Below, one piece after another: positions 39,344 to 49,490 of a DNA stretch of 64,000 nt; position 1 is the stretch's first letter, and each line of letters begins with the position of its first letter. The stretch is from assembly GCA_963699825.1 (NCBI GenBank), contig CAVOVI010000010.1, positions 124,001-188,000 of the forward strand. The letters are read 5' to 3'. The notes below the pieces were generated by a model. It had not been told where the DNA came from. It saw only the letters and a list, made by a program, of their open reading frames with translations, and did no database searches. The position numbers were made by a program, and so were the translations under genes. This DNA is from SPDF01 sp963699825 (GTDB lineage Bacteria; Gemmatimonadota; Gemmatimonadetes; Gemmatimonadales; GWC2-71-9).

Positions 39344-40444
39344 GTGAACCTCTACATCCATGTCCCCTTCTGCGCCCGGCGCTGCAGCTACTGCGATTTT
39401 TCGATCGCGGTCCGGAAGAGCATCCCCTCCGCACGGTTCGCCGAGTCCGTGCTCACCGAGTGGCGGGGGAGTCAGGACGATCCCGGGTGGGCGGACTCAC
39501 CCCAACTCGATACCGTGTATCTCGGCGGAGGAACCCCCTCCCGGCTCGAGCCGGCCGCGCTTGCCACGATCCTCGACGGCTTGCGGGCCGATCGGCCCCT
39601 CGCCGCAGACGCCGAGATCACCATCGAGGCCAACCCCGACGACGTGACCCCGGAGGCCGCCGCCGCCTGGCGCGCCGCCGGCATCGCGCGGGTCTCCCTC
39701 GGCGTCCAGTCGTTCGCAGCCGACGTGCTCGAGTGGATGCACCGCACCCATTCCGCCGATCAGGCACGCGCCGCCGTGCGGACGCTGCGTGCGGCGGGGT
39801 TCGATGACCTGTCGCTGGACCTGATCTATGGACTGCCAGCGGAGCTGAACCGGGATTGGGGGGCGGATATCGAAGCGGCGTTCGCCCTCGAGCCCGATCA
39901 CCTCTCTTGCTACGGCCTCACGATCGAGGCCCACACGCCACTCGGGCACTGGGCCGCCCGTGGTCAGGCGACCCCTGTCGACGAATCGCGATATGCGGAA
40001 GAGTTTCTCCAACTGAGCGGGGCGCTGGCCGAGAGGAAGTGGGAGCACTACGAGGTTTCCAACGCCGCGCGTCCGAGGCATCGCGCGCGGCACAACAGCG
40101 GCTACTGGTCGGGCGCCTCCTATCTGGGGCTGGGACCCTCGGCACACAGCAGTGCGGCGGGTGAACGTCGCTGGAATATCCGTGAGTATGCTGCCTGGGA
40201 GGCCGCGATCCGCGCCGGAGAGCCGACCGTCGCCGGGCGTGAGGTACTGACGGACGAGCAGGTGCGGATCGAAGCGCTCTACCTCGGACTCCGGACTTCA
40301 GACGGCGTGCCCCCGGAGTTGGTGGCGCCGGCCGTGCGCGATCGCTGGACTTCCGCTGGCTGGGCCACTGCGGAGGGGGGGCGGCTCCGGCTTACCGCCG
40401 AGGGGTGGCTCCGCCTCGACGCGTTGGTGGCCGACGCGGCCTGA
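39344..40444 (+). CDS. hemW: HemW-like radical SAM heme chaperone
   Basis: This was formerly annotated as oxygen-independent coproporphyrinogen III oxidase; HemW proteins bind heme and insert it into respiratory enzymes. The radical SAM cluster motif C-x3-C-x2-C is in FCARRCSYCDF at about residues 9-19. Further motifs are YLGGGTPSRL, TIEANPDDV, RVSLGVQSF and LDLIYGLP. The protein is 366 aa with the HemW C-terminal domain (NSGYWSGASYLGLGPSAHS). The extra Cys of true HemN at the N-terminus is not present. The GTG at 39344 is directly before the conserved NLYIHVPFC. Confidence 0.88.
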   Translation: MNLYIHVPFCARRCSYCDFSIAVRKSIPSARFAESVLTEWRGSQDDPGWADSPQLDTVYLGGGTPSRLEPAALATILDGLRADRPLAADAEITIEANPDDVTPEAAAAWRAAGIARVSLGVQSFAADVLEWMHRTHSADQARAAVRTLRAAGFDDLSLDLIYGLPAELNRDWGADIEAAFALEPDHLSCYGLTIEAHTPLGHWAARGQATPVDESRYAEEFLQLSGALAERKWEHYEVSNAARPRHRARHNSGYWSGASYLGLGPSAHSSAAGERRWNIREYAAWEAAIRAGEPTVAGREVLTDEQVRIEALYLGLRTSDGVPPELVAPAVRDRWTSAGWATAEGGRLRLTAEGWLRLDALVADAA

Positions 40445-40451
40445 TTAGATT
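40424..40451 (+). promoter_or_regulatory. Candidate promoter of hrcA, leaderless
   Basis: TTGGTG (40424-40429) and TAGATT (40446-40451) are 16 bp apart, and the ATG at 40458 comes 6 nt after the -10 element. No Shine-Dalgarno and no CIRCE inverted repeat (TTAGCACTC-type) lie here. Confidence 0.5.
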
Positions 40452-40457
40452 CCAGCC

Positions 40458-41494
40458 ATGGCATCCGCCGAGCATCTTACCTCCCGTCAGCTCCACGTCC
40501 TCGAGGCGGTCATCCAGACCTACATCGAGACGGCGGAGCCCGCCGGCAGCCGGACCGTGTCCCAGCGGTTCGGTCTTGGTGTGTCGTCCGCGACGGTGCG
40601 GAACATCATGAGCGAGCTCGAGGACCAGGGGCTGCTGTACCACCCGCACACCTCGGCGGGGCGGATCCCGACCGACCTGGCGTACCGGGTGTATGTCGAC
40701 AGCCTGATGCAGCATCTCTCCATTGAGCGACGAAGCGCGACGGACCCTGCAGGCCGAGCTCCCCGGCTCCCGCAACGCGATGGACCAGCTGCTCCGGCGG
40801 ACGGCGCAGGTGCTTGGGCGTGCTGACGCAGGAGCTTGGCGTGGCGGTGGCCCCCGCCTTCAATCACATCGTGCTGGACCGGCTCGAACTGGTCCAGGTG
40901 TCGAGCGAGCGCATCCTGATGGTGCTCACCCTCCGGAGCGGCGCGGTGCGGACCGTCTTCGTGGAGGTGCGGGGCAACATCGCCAAGGCGGCGCTCGAGC
41001 GGGTCACGCAGGTGTTGAACGAGCGCCTGGCGGGCCTGACGGTGGAGGAGATCCGCCGTTCCCTCGCGGAGCGGCTGCGCGATGCCACGACGGAGCCGGA
41101 GAGCCACGACCTGCTCAACATCTTCCTCGCCGAGCGCGAAGAGCTCTTTGACCTGACGGGTGACGGGCGCGAGGTGGTGCTGGGTGGCGCGGAACTCCTC
41201 GCCGATCAGCCGGAGTTCTCATCCAACTCGAAGATGCGGGACCTGCTGCACCTGACCCAACGCCGCGACCTCTTGCGCAACGCGCTGCAGACCCGGGGCG
41301 ACGGCCTGACGATCACGATTGGTGGCGAGAACCTCGATCCCCGTCTCACCGATTTCACGCTGGTCACCGCCTCCTACCGCGCCGGCGAGCTTCGCGGCGT
41401 CATCGGGGTCCTCGGGCCGACCCGGATGCCCTATGACAAGATTATCGGACTGGTTGAACATACGAGCCAGCTCGTCGAAGGATTGCTGACGTGA
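40458..41494 (+). CDS. hrcA: Heat-inducible transcription repressor HrcA (two frameshifts)
   Basis: HrcA represses dnaK and groE operons by binding CIRCE elements. The N-terminal winged helix has LTSRQLHVLEAVIQTYIETA, EPAGSRTVSQRFGLGVSSAT, VRNIMSELEDQGLLYHPHTS and AGRIPTDLAYRVYVD. The GAF-like middle and C-terminal part includes ILMVLTLRSGAVRTVFVE and GVIGVLGPTRMPYDKIIGLV. Extra bases near 40722 and 40816 break the frame; corrected length is about 344 aa. The dnaJ GTG overlaps its stop by 4 nt. grpE and dnaK are not in the window. Confidence 0.9.
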
Positions 41495-42624
41495 GCGACT
41501 TTTATTCTCTGCTGGGCGTCGCACGCGGCGCATCCGAAGAAGAAATCAAGAAGGCGTACCGCAAGCAGGCGATGGAACTGCACCCCGACCGGAATTCGTC
41601 GCACGACGCCGAAAGCCGGTTCAAGGAAGTCACCGAAGCGTACGAAGTGCTTCGGGACCCGCAGAAGCGCGCCGCCTACGATCGGTACGGCAAGGCGGGC
41701 CTGGGGCGGGGCGGTGGCGGATTCGAATACCATCATGTGGACCTGACCGAAGCGCTCAACATCTTCATGCGCGATTTCGGCGGGCTCGGCGGATTCGAGT
41801 CGCTCTTCGGTGGCGGGGCTGGACGTGCCGCGGCGGAGGCCCGGCGCGGCCAGGATATCCGCGTGACCGTGAAGATGACGCTTGCCGAGGTGGCCACCGG
41901 CGTCAAGCGCACCATCAAGCTCAAGACCCTCGATGCCTGCGAGCATTGCGAGGGCACCGGCGCCCAGAAGGGAACCAGCGCCGCGGCGTGTAACACCTGC
42001 GGCGGCAATGGCGAGGTGCGGCGGGCCGCGCGCAGCATGTTCGGCCAGTTCGTGCAGGTGGCGCCGTGCCCGACCTGCGGCGGCGAGGGCACCGTTATCC
42101 GGACGCCCTGCGAGGTCTGCCGCGGGGAAGGGCGCATTCGGGCGGAGCGGACCGTCCAGGCGGAAATTCCCCCGGGAGTCTCCACCAACAATTACCTCAC
42201 GATGCGCGGACAGGGAGCGTCTGGCCCGCGCAACGGTGGCAAGGGTGACCTCCTCATCCTCATCGAGGTCGAGGAAGACGACCGGTTCGAGCGCCAGGGT
42301 GAGCATCTCGCCACGGACCTGCCGCTGTCATTCTCGCAGGCGGCGCTCGGCGGCACCTTCCCGGTTCCGACGCCGTGGGGTGAGGAAGCGGTGGTCGTGC
42401 CGTCCGGCACCCAGACCGCGACCGTGCTGCGCCTGAAGGGGAAGGGCCTCCCGCGCCTCGGCCAGTCCGGTCGCGGAGACCTCCACATCCGGATCAACGT
42501 CTGGACGCCGGAGCGGTTGAACTCGGAGCAGGAACGCCTCTTCCGGGAACTCGCGGAGCACGAGGGCGATCCCCCCGGGCACGGCAAGGGATTCTGGTCC
42601 CGGATCCGCGAGGCGCTCGGCTGA
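41491..42624 (+). CDS. dnaJ: Chaperone DnaJ
   Basis: DnaJ delivers clients to DnaK and stimulates its ATPase. The 377-aa protein has all parts in order: a J domain (YSLLGVARGASEEEIKKAYR with the HPD motif in MELHPDRN), a Gly/Phe-rich linker (FGGLGGFESLFGGG), and four zinc-binding CxxCxGxG repeats (CEHCEGTG, CNTCGGNG, CPTCGGEG, CEVCRGEG). Two beta-sandwich client domains follow. There is no frame break. The repressor hrcA is directly upstream, so the pair is likely cotranscribed. Confidence 0.95.
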   Translation: MSDFYSLLGVARGASEEEIKKAYRKQAMELHPDRNSSHDAESRFKEVTEAYEVLRDPQKRAAYDRYGKAGLGRGGGGFEYHHVDLTEALNIFMRDFGGLGGFESLFGGGAGRAAAEARRGQDIRVTVKMTLAEVATGVKRTIKLKTLDACEHCEGTGAQKGTSAAACNTCGGNGEVRRAARSMFGQFVQVAPCPTCGGEGTVIRTPCEVCRGEGRIRAERTVQAEIPPGVSTNNYLTMRGQGASGPRNGGKGDLLILIEVEEDDRFERQGEHLATDLPLSFSQAALGGTFPVPTPWGEEAVVVPSGTQTATVLRLKGKGLPRLGQSGRGDLHIRINVWTPERLNSEQERLFRELAEHEGDPPGHGKGFWSRIREALG

Positions 42625-43463
42625 TGGGATGGTGGGCCGTGGACGTAACCCCGTCGGCGCCCACCACCGGAGACGCGTTGGCGGCATGGCTCGTTGCACA
42701 AACGGGTCAAGCCATCGAGCAGCGGGATGACGGCACGCTCGTCACCTTCGCCGAAGATGAGGCCGGCGCCGAAGCGCTGATCAAGGCGCTGGTGACCAGC
42801 CCCGATCCTGTAGCCACCGCATGCACCCGCCCCCTCGACATCGTGGATTGGTCCACTCGCTGGCGCGACGGACTCGGCCCGCGCCGGTTCGGTCGCCTCA
42901 TCGTGACACCGTCGTGGACCGACGCGAATGCGGGCGCCGACGACGTGGTGGTCGTGATCGATCCGGAGATGGCGTTCGGGACCGGCGAACATGGTTCGAC
43001 CCGCGCCGCGCTCACGCTGCTGGAACGCCACCTCGTGCCGGGGCAGTCGGTCCTCGACCTCGGCAGCGGAAGCGGTATCCTCTCGATCGCCGCGATCCGA
43101 CTCGGCGCCTCCCGTGCCAGTGGCATCGAGATCGATGCGGACGCCAACGTGGTTGCCGTCAAGAATGCGGCGCAGAACGGCGTCACGGACACCTGCGCAT
43201 TTCTCGATGGCGATGCGGCGCATCTCGCGCCGTTGCTCGGACCCGTGGACCTCCTCCTCTCAAATATTCTTCGCACCGTGAACGTGACGCTCCTGCCCGC
43301 GATTCGGGAAGCGCTGGTACCTGGCGGCATCGCGATCTTCTCGGGGATGGAAGAGGCGGAGGCCCCGCTCTTCCGGCCGGTGCTGGTTGCCGCCGGATTC
43401 GATATTCTGGACGAGGTGCGCGACGCGATGTGGTGGGCCGTGGCCGCCCGGCGGACGCCATGA
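42624..43463 (+). CDS. prmA: Ribosomal protein L11 methyltransferase PrmA
   Basis: PrmA is a SAM-dependent enzyme that methylates ribosomal protein L11. Family-specific MAFGTGEHGSTRAALTLLE precedes the SAM motif VLDLGSGSGILSIAAIRLGA. The acidic end of strand 2 (GIEIDADANVVAVKNA) and the catalytic NPPY-like LLLSNILR follow. The 279-aa length fits. The ATG overlaps the dnaJ stop by one base, and rsmE overlaps the 3' end. The order dnaJ-prmA-rsmE is common in bacteria. Confidence 0.9.
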   Translation: MGWWAVDVTPSAPTTGDALAAWLVAQTGQAIEQRDDGTLVTFAEDEAGAEALIKALVTSPDPVATACTRPLDIVDWSTRWRDGLGPRRFGRLIVTPSWTDANAGADDVVVVIDPEMAFGTGEHGSTRAALTLLERHLVPGQSVLDLGSGSGILSIAAIRLGASRASGIEIDADANVVAVKNAAQNGVTDTCAFLDGDAAHLAPLLGPVDLLLSNILRTVNVTLLPAIREALVPGGIAIFSGMEEAEAPLFRPVLVAAGFDILDEVRDAMWWAVAARRTP

Positions 43464-44172
43464 ACGTCCTCGTTCCTGCTGGGGCGCTGGTTGAGGGGGC
43501 GCGGATCACGCTCGATGCGCTCGAGGTGCACCACCTCCGGGTGAGGCGCGCCGGGGCAGGCGAGACCGTCCGCCTCCTCGATGGCGCGGGCGGAATCGGA
43601 GAGGGCACGCTCGAGATGGGGAAGAAGGACGCCGTCGTCACCGTGGGGCAGGTCACCCGCGAGGCGAAGCCCTCAGCGCTCGTGCTGGCTATCGGGGCTG
43701 GGGAGCGGGATCGCTTCGCCTGGGTGGTCGAGAAGGCCGCTGAACTCGGGGTGACGGAAATCGTCCCGCTCGAAACCGAGCACACGCGCGGGGTCGCGTC
43801 CCGAATCCGCGGGGCCCAGGTCGAGCGATTCCGCCGCCGGACGCTGGAGGCGATCAAGCAGTGCGGCGCGACGTGGGCGCCCGCAGGTCCGCGAACCGGT
43901 GCGGCTCGAGGAGTTTGCCGCGGAGCCGAGAACCGGGATTCGCTGGCTGGCCGCGCTCGAGGGTCGGAGTGCCGCCCGCCGGGGTGGGCCCCGAGCCGGT
44001 GACGATCGCCATCGGCCCCGAGGGGGGCTTCACCGGCGAGGAGCGCTGGTCGCTCGAAGCGGCCGGCTTCGTGCCGGTCCGACTCGGCGATCACATCCTG
44101 CGATTCGAGACGGCCGCCCTGGCGGCGGCGGTCTACACCAGTATCGCCCGAAAGCGAGGACTCGATGGCTGA
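43460..44172 (+). CDS. rsmE: 16S rRNA m3U1498 methyltransferase RsmE (two frameshifts)
   Basis: RsmE methylates U1498 of 16S rRNA and is a SPOUT-class enzyme with a knotted SAM site. An N-terminal PUA-like domain has LDALEVHHLRVRRAGAGETV. The SPOUT part has KAAELGVTEIVPLETEHTRG and EAIKQCGATWAP. The knot motif TIAIGPEGGFTGEE and the C-terminal LGDHILRFETAALAAAVYT are diagnostic. Single inserted bases near 43880 (extra C) and 43963 (extra G) break the frame; corrected length is about 236 aa. The HIT gene starts inside its 3' end. Confidence 0.9.
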
Positions 44173-44515
44173 TTGCATCTTCTGTCGAATCGCCGCGGGG
44201 GAGATCCCCGCGCAGGTCGTGGGTCGGACGCCCGGAAGCGGTGGCCTTTCGCGACCTGAACCCGCAGGCCCCCGTCCACGTGCTCGTGATCCCGGTGCAG
44301 CACCACGCCGCGGCCCGCGACGCGACGGGTCCCGAGGGTGAACTCCTCCTGGGCCGGCTGCTCGCGTTTGCGGCCGAGACGGCCACCGGCCCTCGGGCTC
44401 GATGACGGGGGGCTACCGGATCGTGACCAACACCGGGAAGGACGGGGGACAGAGTGTGGACCACCTCCACCTGCACATTCTGGGGGGCCGGGCCCTCGGA
44501 TGGCCTCCGGGGTAG
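44165..44515 (+). CDS. HIT-family (HinT-like) nucleotide hydrolase (three frameshifts)
   Basis: HinT-like proteins hydrolyse purine nucleoside phosphoramidates. The N-terminus MADCIFCRIAAGEIPAQVV is typical, with the C-x2-C pair. The middle is FRDLNPQAPVHVLVIPVQHH. The catalytic histidine triad is HLHLHILGG near the C-terminus. Extra bases near 44232 (C), 44393 (C) and 44408 (G) break the frame; corrected length is about 115 aa, as expected. It overlaps rsmE by 8 nt and is the last gene of the hrcA operon. Confidence 0.87.
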
Positions 44516-44521
44516 CCGGTC

Positions 44522-44550
44522 TTGCTCCCCGCCTCCGCCCCGTCTATGTT
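44522..44550 (+). promoter_or_regulatory. Promoter of rpsU operon
   Basis: TTGCTC (44522-44527) and TATGTT (44545-44550) are exactly 17 bp apart. Transcription would begin near 44557, giving a leader of about 50 nt that includes a small GCCC/GGGC hairpin and a strong Shine-Dalgarno. Confidence 0.6.
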
Positions 44551-44605
44551 TAAGGACTGCATAACATTACCGCCCTGACACGGGCTGGAGAGGGGTGATT
44601 TGCTG

Positions 44606-44803
44606 ATGTCCGAAGTCGTCATTCACGATGACGAGAGCTTCGAGCGGGCGCTGAAGCGCTTCAAGAAGAAGTGCGAAAAGGCCGGGATTCTTTCCGACCT
44701 GCGAAAGCACCGCCACTACGAGAAGCCGAGCGAGAAGCGGAAGCGGAAGATGAACGCCGCCGCGCGCAAGGTTCGCCGTGGGCCCCGGAAGCCGCGTGTC
44801 TAA
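44606..44803 (+). CDS. rpsU: Ribosomal protein bS21
   Basis: This is a 65-aa, very basic small-subunit protein that aids initiation. SEVVIHDDESFERALKRFKK and KRKRKMNAAARKVRR match bS21. The ATG at 44606 is chosen over the TTG two codons upstream; GGAGAGGGGTGA gives a strong ribosome-binding site. yqeY begins within its last codons, and mutS2 and dnaG follow. This recalls the rpsU-dnaG order of the macromolecular-synthesis operon, here without rpoD. Confidence 0.93.
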   Translation: MSEVVIHDDESFERALKRFKKKCEKAGILSDLRKHRHYEKPSEKRKRKMNAAARKVRRGPRKPRV

Positions 44804-45236
44804 TCTGGCAGACGACCTGCACGCCGCCCTGACCGCGGCTCGCAAGTCCAAGAACAAGGACCGTACCCAGCTTCTGGGGACGGTCCTTGCGGCTCTCAAG
44901 AACAGGGAGCTGGAGCAGAATCGCGCCCCCACCGACGAAGACGTGCTGGACGTGCTGCAGAAGGGCGTCAAGATGCGGCGCGACTCGGTGGAGCAGTACG
45001 TGGCGGGCGGTCGGGAGGACCTGGCGCAGCTGGAGCGCGCGGAAATCGCGATCATCGAGGAGTTCCTCCCTCCGGCCGCCGACCCCGAGGAGATCCGCGC
45101 CGCCGTCCGTGCGGCCATCGCCGACGGGGCGACGGACATCGGCAAAGTGATGGGGCGCGTCGTCCCGCAATTCAAAGGACGCGCCGACGGCAAGGCGATT
45201 CAACAGATTGTCCGAACGGAGCTCTCGCTGGGATGA
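44796..45236 (+). CDS. yqeY: GatB/YqeY domain protein
   Basis: A 146-aa YqeY-family protein, similar to the tRNA-binding tail of GatB, with unknown physiological role. Typical segments are LHAALTAARKSKNKDRTQLL, RAPTDEDVLDVLQKGVKMRR and FLPPAADPEEIRAAVRAAI, and the C-terminal DIGKVMGRVVPQFKGRADGK. The GTG start overlaps the end of rpsU by 8 nt. The rpsU-yqeY pair is common across bacteria. Confidence 0.9.
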   Translation: MSNLADDLHAALTAARKSKNKDRTQLLGTVLAALKNRELEQNRAPTDEDVLDVLQKGVKMRRDSVEQYVAGGREDLAQLERAEIAIIEEFLPPAADPEEIRAAVRAAIADGATDIGKVMGRVVPQFKGRADGKAIQQIVRTELSLG

Positions 45237-47678
45237 TGGCAACCGAACCGATCGAACAGAGCCACGGGGTGCAGGCGTTCACGGACGCCGGCACCCCGTC
45301 CTCTTTACGGGGGGTTGCCGTGGACGCCGCACTCGAGACGCTCGAGTTTGCGCGCGCGCTGGACGCCGTCGCCGGGTTTGCCGCCGGGCCGCTGGGCGCG
45401 GCGCGCATCCGCGCCCGTTGCCCGACCGACGACCTGCGGTGGATGCGCCGGGAACTCGAGGGCGTGGAGGAGCTGGCCGTCCTCTGCCGTCGCGATACGC
45501 CGATCATCGTGGAGCCGGCGCCGGACGCCTCCCGTGCCATGGCGCGGCTCCGGGTCGAGGGGAGCGTGCTCGACGGGCTCGAACTGGTGCAGTTGCGCGG
45601 CCTGCTGCGGGCCTGTCGTCTGAACGTCGCCGAACTGCGCCGGGTCGCGGAGGAGGCGCCGCTCGCGGCCTCGCTGGCCGTCCCCGTCCCCGACAAGGCG
45701 CTCGACCGCCGGCTCGAGGCGGCCCTCGATGACGACGGACAGCTGCTCGACGGTGCCAGCCCCGCGCTCGCGGCGGCCAGGCGAGAGGTCCAGTCGGCCC
45801 GCGCCCGGTTGATCAAGAAGCTCGAGACGATTCTCCGTGCCGCCGAGAGCTCGGGCGACGCCGGTGTCACGGTCCGCGGCGGTCGCTACGTCATTCCTGT
45901 CCGCCGCGACGACCGCCAGCGTCCCGCCGGCATCGTGCACGATGAGTCGGCCAGCCACGGGACGCTCTTTCTCGAACCGACCGCCGCCATCGAACTCGGC
46001 AATGCCTTGCGCGAGGCGGAATCGGCGGAAGACCGGGAGCGGCTGCGCGTCCTCCGCGACCTCACCGAGATGCTTCGGCCGGTGTGGTCAGAGCTTCGGG
46101 ATGGCGCGGAGATGTGCGTCCGCCTCGACGATGTGGCCGCGCGGGCCAGGTATGCCGCTGCGGTGGACGGCTTCCGGCCCGAGATGGTGGCGGCTCCCTC
46201 GACGCTCTCGATCGTCAACGGTCGGCATCCCCTCCTGCTGGCGGCGGGGGAGACGGTCATTCCGTTCGACCTCACCCTCGATGCCTCCGAGCGCACCCTC
46301 GTCATCAGCGGCCCGAACACCGGCGGCAAGACGGTACTGCTCAAGGCGGTGGGGCTCCTCACCGCGCTGGCGCAGAGCGGCATCATCCCGCCGGTCGGCG
46401 CGGGGAGCCAGCTCTCGGTGTTCACCCGGTTCTTCGCCGACATCGGCGATCACCAGTCGCTCGCCGCGAACCTCTCGACCTTCTCCGCTCACATCGCGGC
46501 ATTGCGGGAAATCCTGACGGACGCCGATGCCGCCACCCTCGTGTTGCTCGACGAGATCGGCAGCGGCACCGACCCGGCCGAAGGCGCCGCCCTGGCCGCC
46601 GCCGCGCTCCTGTCACTCACGCGTCGCGGCACGATGACGCTCGCCACCACCCACCTCGGTGCGCTGAAGACGCTGCCCGAGCGGGACGCCGGGATCGTCA
46701 ATGCCTCGCTCCAGTTTGATGCGGAGACGATCCGGCCGACCTACCGTTTCGAGAAGGGTGTGCCCGGTCGATCCTATGGCCTGGCGATCGCGCAGCGGCT
46801 CGGGATTGATTCCGCGGTGCTGGCGGAGGCGGAGGCAGACGTCCCGCGCGCGGCAAGGACGCTCGACGCACTGCTGGCAGACGCCGAGCGGCGGGCGCGC
46901 ACCCTGGAGGCGGGGGAGGCGATGCTCGCGGAACAGCAGGCTGAGAGCGAACTGCGCGCCGCGCGATTGGCGGCGGAGCTGGAGGCGGTGGAAGCCCGGG
47001 AAACCGCACTCCGCCGCCGTGAGCGGGAGGCCGACCGACGGGCCCGAGAGCAGGCCCGCGCGCATCTGCTCGAAGCCCGGCAGCTGGTGGAGCAGGCGCT
47101 CGGCGCCGCCCGGACGGCGGTGGACGAAGCGGCGGCGCGCGATGCACGCCGGCTGGTCGAGGAGGGGATCGCCGCCGGCGCCCGTGCCATGGCCGCTTCC
47201 GAGGAGGAGGAACGCGCCGACGGGAGTCGCGGTGTCGGTCGGAAGCCGGGTGCGCACCGGCGCCGCCGGGATCGGCCAGGTGGTGGAGCTGCGGGGTGAC
47301 GGGCGGGCCGTGGTGATGGTGGGCGGGCTGCGGGTGGTCGCCGACACACGGCAACTCGAAGTGCTCCGCGGTGAGGCGCCAACGCCGGAGGCGAGCGAGC
47401 CGGTACGGACGCACCACGTGGCGTCCATCGAGGCGCCGATGGAGATCGATCTGCGGGGGATGACGGGCGATGAGGCCGAAATCGCGACCCTGGCCGCACT
47501 CGACGCGGCGGTGCTCGCCGACCGGCCGTACCTGCGGATCATCCACGGCAAGGGCACCGGCGTGGTGCGCGCGCGGGTGCAGCAGCTGCTCAACCGGGAC
47601 AATCGGGTGCAGAGCCACGGCTTCGCTCCATCCAACCAGGGTGGCACCGGCGCCACTGTGGCGGAACTCAAGCCGTGA
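45233..47678 (+). CDS. mutS2: Endonuclease MutS2 (frameshifted)
   Basis: MutS2 is a MutS-like ATPase that acts on recombination intermediates and, in some bacteria, splits collided ribosomes. The N-terminal clamp and lever parts are followed by Walker A in VISGPNTGGKTVLLKAVGLL and Walker B VLLDEIGSGTDPAEG, then TMTLATTHLGALK. A long Glu/Arg/Ala-rich coiled coil precedes the C-terminal KOW-like region and the Smr nuclease domain (IDLRGMTGDEAE, IIHGKGTGVVRARVQQLL). An indel near 47215 breaks the frame between the coiled coil and the Smr region. Corrected length is about 814 aa. Confidence 0.93.
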
Positions 47679-49453
47679 GCATCCCGGACGACGTGATCGA
47701 GCAGGTACGAGACACGGCGGACATCGTGTCCATCGTCGGCGACTCGGTGGATCTGAAGCGGACCGGCTCGGACTATCGCGGCCCCTGCCCGTTCCACGGC
47801 GGCACCCATCGCAACATGGCGGTGATTCCGAAGAAGGGGATGTTCTACTGCTACGTCTGCCACGAAGCCGGCGACGTCTTCAGCTTCTTCATGAAGCGGT
47901 TCGGGATGGACTACCCGACGGCGGTGCGCGAAGTGGCCCGGAAGGTCGGCATAGTCATTCCCGAGCGCAGCGAACGCCAGGGGCCGGATCCGAATGAGCC
48001 GCTGTACTCGGCCGTCGCCGTGGCGCACGACTGGTTCGCGCGGCAGCTGCGGGAGGCCGACGAAGCGGCAGGGGCGCGCAAGTACCTGGCCGACCGGGGA
48101 TTTCCGATGGAGGTCGCGGCGGAGCTCGGGCTGGGGTTCGCCCCCCGCCGCAAGGAGTTCCAGGCGGCCATGGCCGAGCTCGGCGTGAAGGACGACGTTC
48201 TCGTCACCGCGGGGCTCGTGGTGCGACGTGAGGACGGCAGCATCGGCCCGCGGTTCCGGAGCCGGTTGCTCTTTCCGATCCACGACCTGCGCGGCCGTGT
48301 GGTCGCCTTCGGCGGACGCCTGCTCGGCCCGGGTGAACCGAAATACCTGAACTCGCCCGAGACGCCGATCTTTCACAAGGGCCGGTCGCTCTACAACCTC
48401 CACTTCGCCCGGAACGCCATTCGCCGCGAGGAGAGCGCACTCGTCGTCGAGGGGTACTTTGACGTGCTCCGGCTGGTCCAGGCGGGCTTTGAGCACGTCG
48501 TGGCGCCCCTCGGGACGTCACTGACCGGCGACCAGTCGGAACTGCTGAAGCGCTACACCAAGACGGTGACGCTGCTGTACGACAGCGACACTCCCGGGCT
48601 CCGTGCCACCTTCCGGGCCGGCGACGAACTGCTGCGCCATGACGTGCGCGTCCGTGTGGCGACGCTTCCGCCAGGTGAGGATCCCGATACCCTCGTGCAG
48701 AAGGGCGGGGCGGAGGCGCTGCAGAAGGTCCTCGACGACGCGGTGGACGTGCTGGAACGAAAGATCCAGATCCTCGAACGGAAAGGCTGGTTCGAGGGAG
48801 TGGAGCATCGACGTGAGGCGCTCGATCGTCTCCTCCCGACGATTCGGGCGGCGAGCAACGCGATTACCCGTGAGCTCTATCTTGGGCGGGTGGCCGAGCG
48901 CTCGGGGGTCAGCAAGGAAGTCCTCCTCACCGAGGTCGAGGCGATGCGTGAGCCGCGCGCGCACCCGGCGCCGCAGGAGCGGCGTCCCCCCTCCCCCTCG
49001 CGCCCGGCGCCAAGGCGGGTAAGCCGGATGGGCGGCGTGGCGGAGACGGAACTGCTGCGGGTGCTCGTGGCCAGCGACGAGTATCGCGCGCGGGCCGCGC
49101 AGGAGGTGAAGCGGGAATGGTTCGAGGTGCCGCTGCATCTCGAACTGTTCGAGGCGCTGGTCGCGGACGCGTCCACACCGGACACCGACCTGCCCGGGCG
49201 GCTTTCGCCCGACGCCCTCGAGTTGTGGAACGAGTTGCGGGAGGCGGGCGGCACGTTGACGGATGCCGTGTTGGATGACCACTACGCCAGCGCCTCGGAG
49301 GCGCTCGAATTCCGGCCGCTCTGGCGTGAGTACCAGAAATTGACCGACCCGTCCCAGAAGTTGACCCGCAAGAAGGAACTCGGCGCGAAATACGCCCGTG
49401 CGCTGAGGAAAGCGATGCAATGGCAGAACCCACGGCCGCGGTCGCCGCAGTAA
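47675..49453 (+). CDS. dnaG: DNA primase DnaG
   Basis: Primase makes RNA primers at the replication fork. In order: the zinc-binding domain with GPCPFHGGTHRNMAV and MFYCYVCHEAGD (C-x2-H ... C-x2-C); the RNA polymerase domain with VVAFGGRLLG and PKYLNSPET; and the Toprim domain with ALVVEGYFDVL and LLYDSDTPGLRA. A Pro-rich linker near residue 435 (PRAHPAPQERRPPSP) leads to the C-terminal DnaB-interaction helices. At 592 aa it is intact and of usual length. The GTG start overlaps the mutS2 stop by 4 nt. Confidence 0.95.
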   Translation: MSIPDDVIEQVRDTADIVSIVGDSVDLKRTGSDYRGPCPFHGGTHRNMAVIPKKGMFYCYVCHEAGDVFSFFMKRFGMDYPTAVREVARKVGIVIPERSERQGPDPNEPLYSAVAVAHDWFARQLREADEAAGARKYLADRGFPMEVAAELGLGFAPRRKEFQAAMAELGVKDDVLVTAGLVVRREDGSIGPRFRSRLLFPIHDLRGRVVAFGGRLLGPGEPKYLNSPETPIFHKGRSLYNLHFARNAIRREESALVVEGYFDVLRLVQAGFEHVVAPLGTSLTGDQSELLKRYTKTVTLLYDSDTPGLRATFRAGDELLRHDVRVRVATLPPGEDPDTLVQKGGAEALQKVLDDAVDVLERKIQILERKGWFEGVEHRREALDRLLPTIRAASNAITRELYLGRVAERSGVSKEVLLTEVEAMREPRAHPAPQERRPPSPSRPAPRRVSRMGGVAETELLRVLVASDEYRARAAQEVKREWFEVPLHLELFEALVADASTPDTDLPGRLSPDALELWNELREAGGTLTDAVLDDHYASASEALEFRPLWREYQKLTDPSQKLTRKKELGAKYARALRKAMQWQNPRPRSPQ

Positions 49454-49490
49454 CGGTACCCTGGCCCCGACTCTCAGTGAGGTAGACAGG

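Noticed and set aside
40400..40458. CIRCE element expected upstream of hrcA
   Set aside because: No TTAGCACTC-N9-GAGTGCTAA-like palindrome is present, so HrcA autoregulation at this site is not supported.
46613..48496. Long minus-strand open frame (over 600 codons) opposite mutS2 and dnaG
   Set aside because: It is antisense to two clearly conserved genes, its translation is low-complexity Arg/His/Pro-rich, and high GC makes such shadow frames common.
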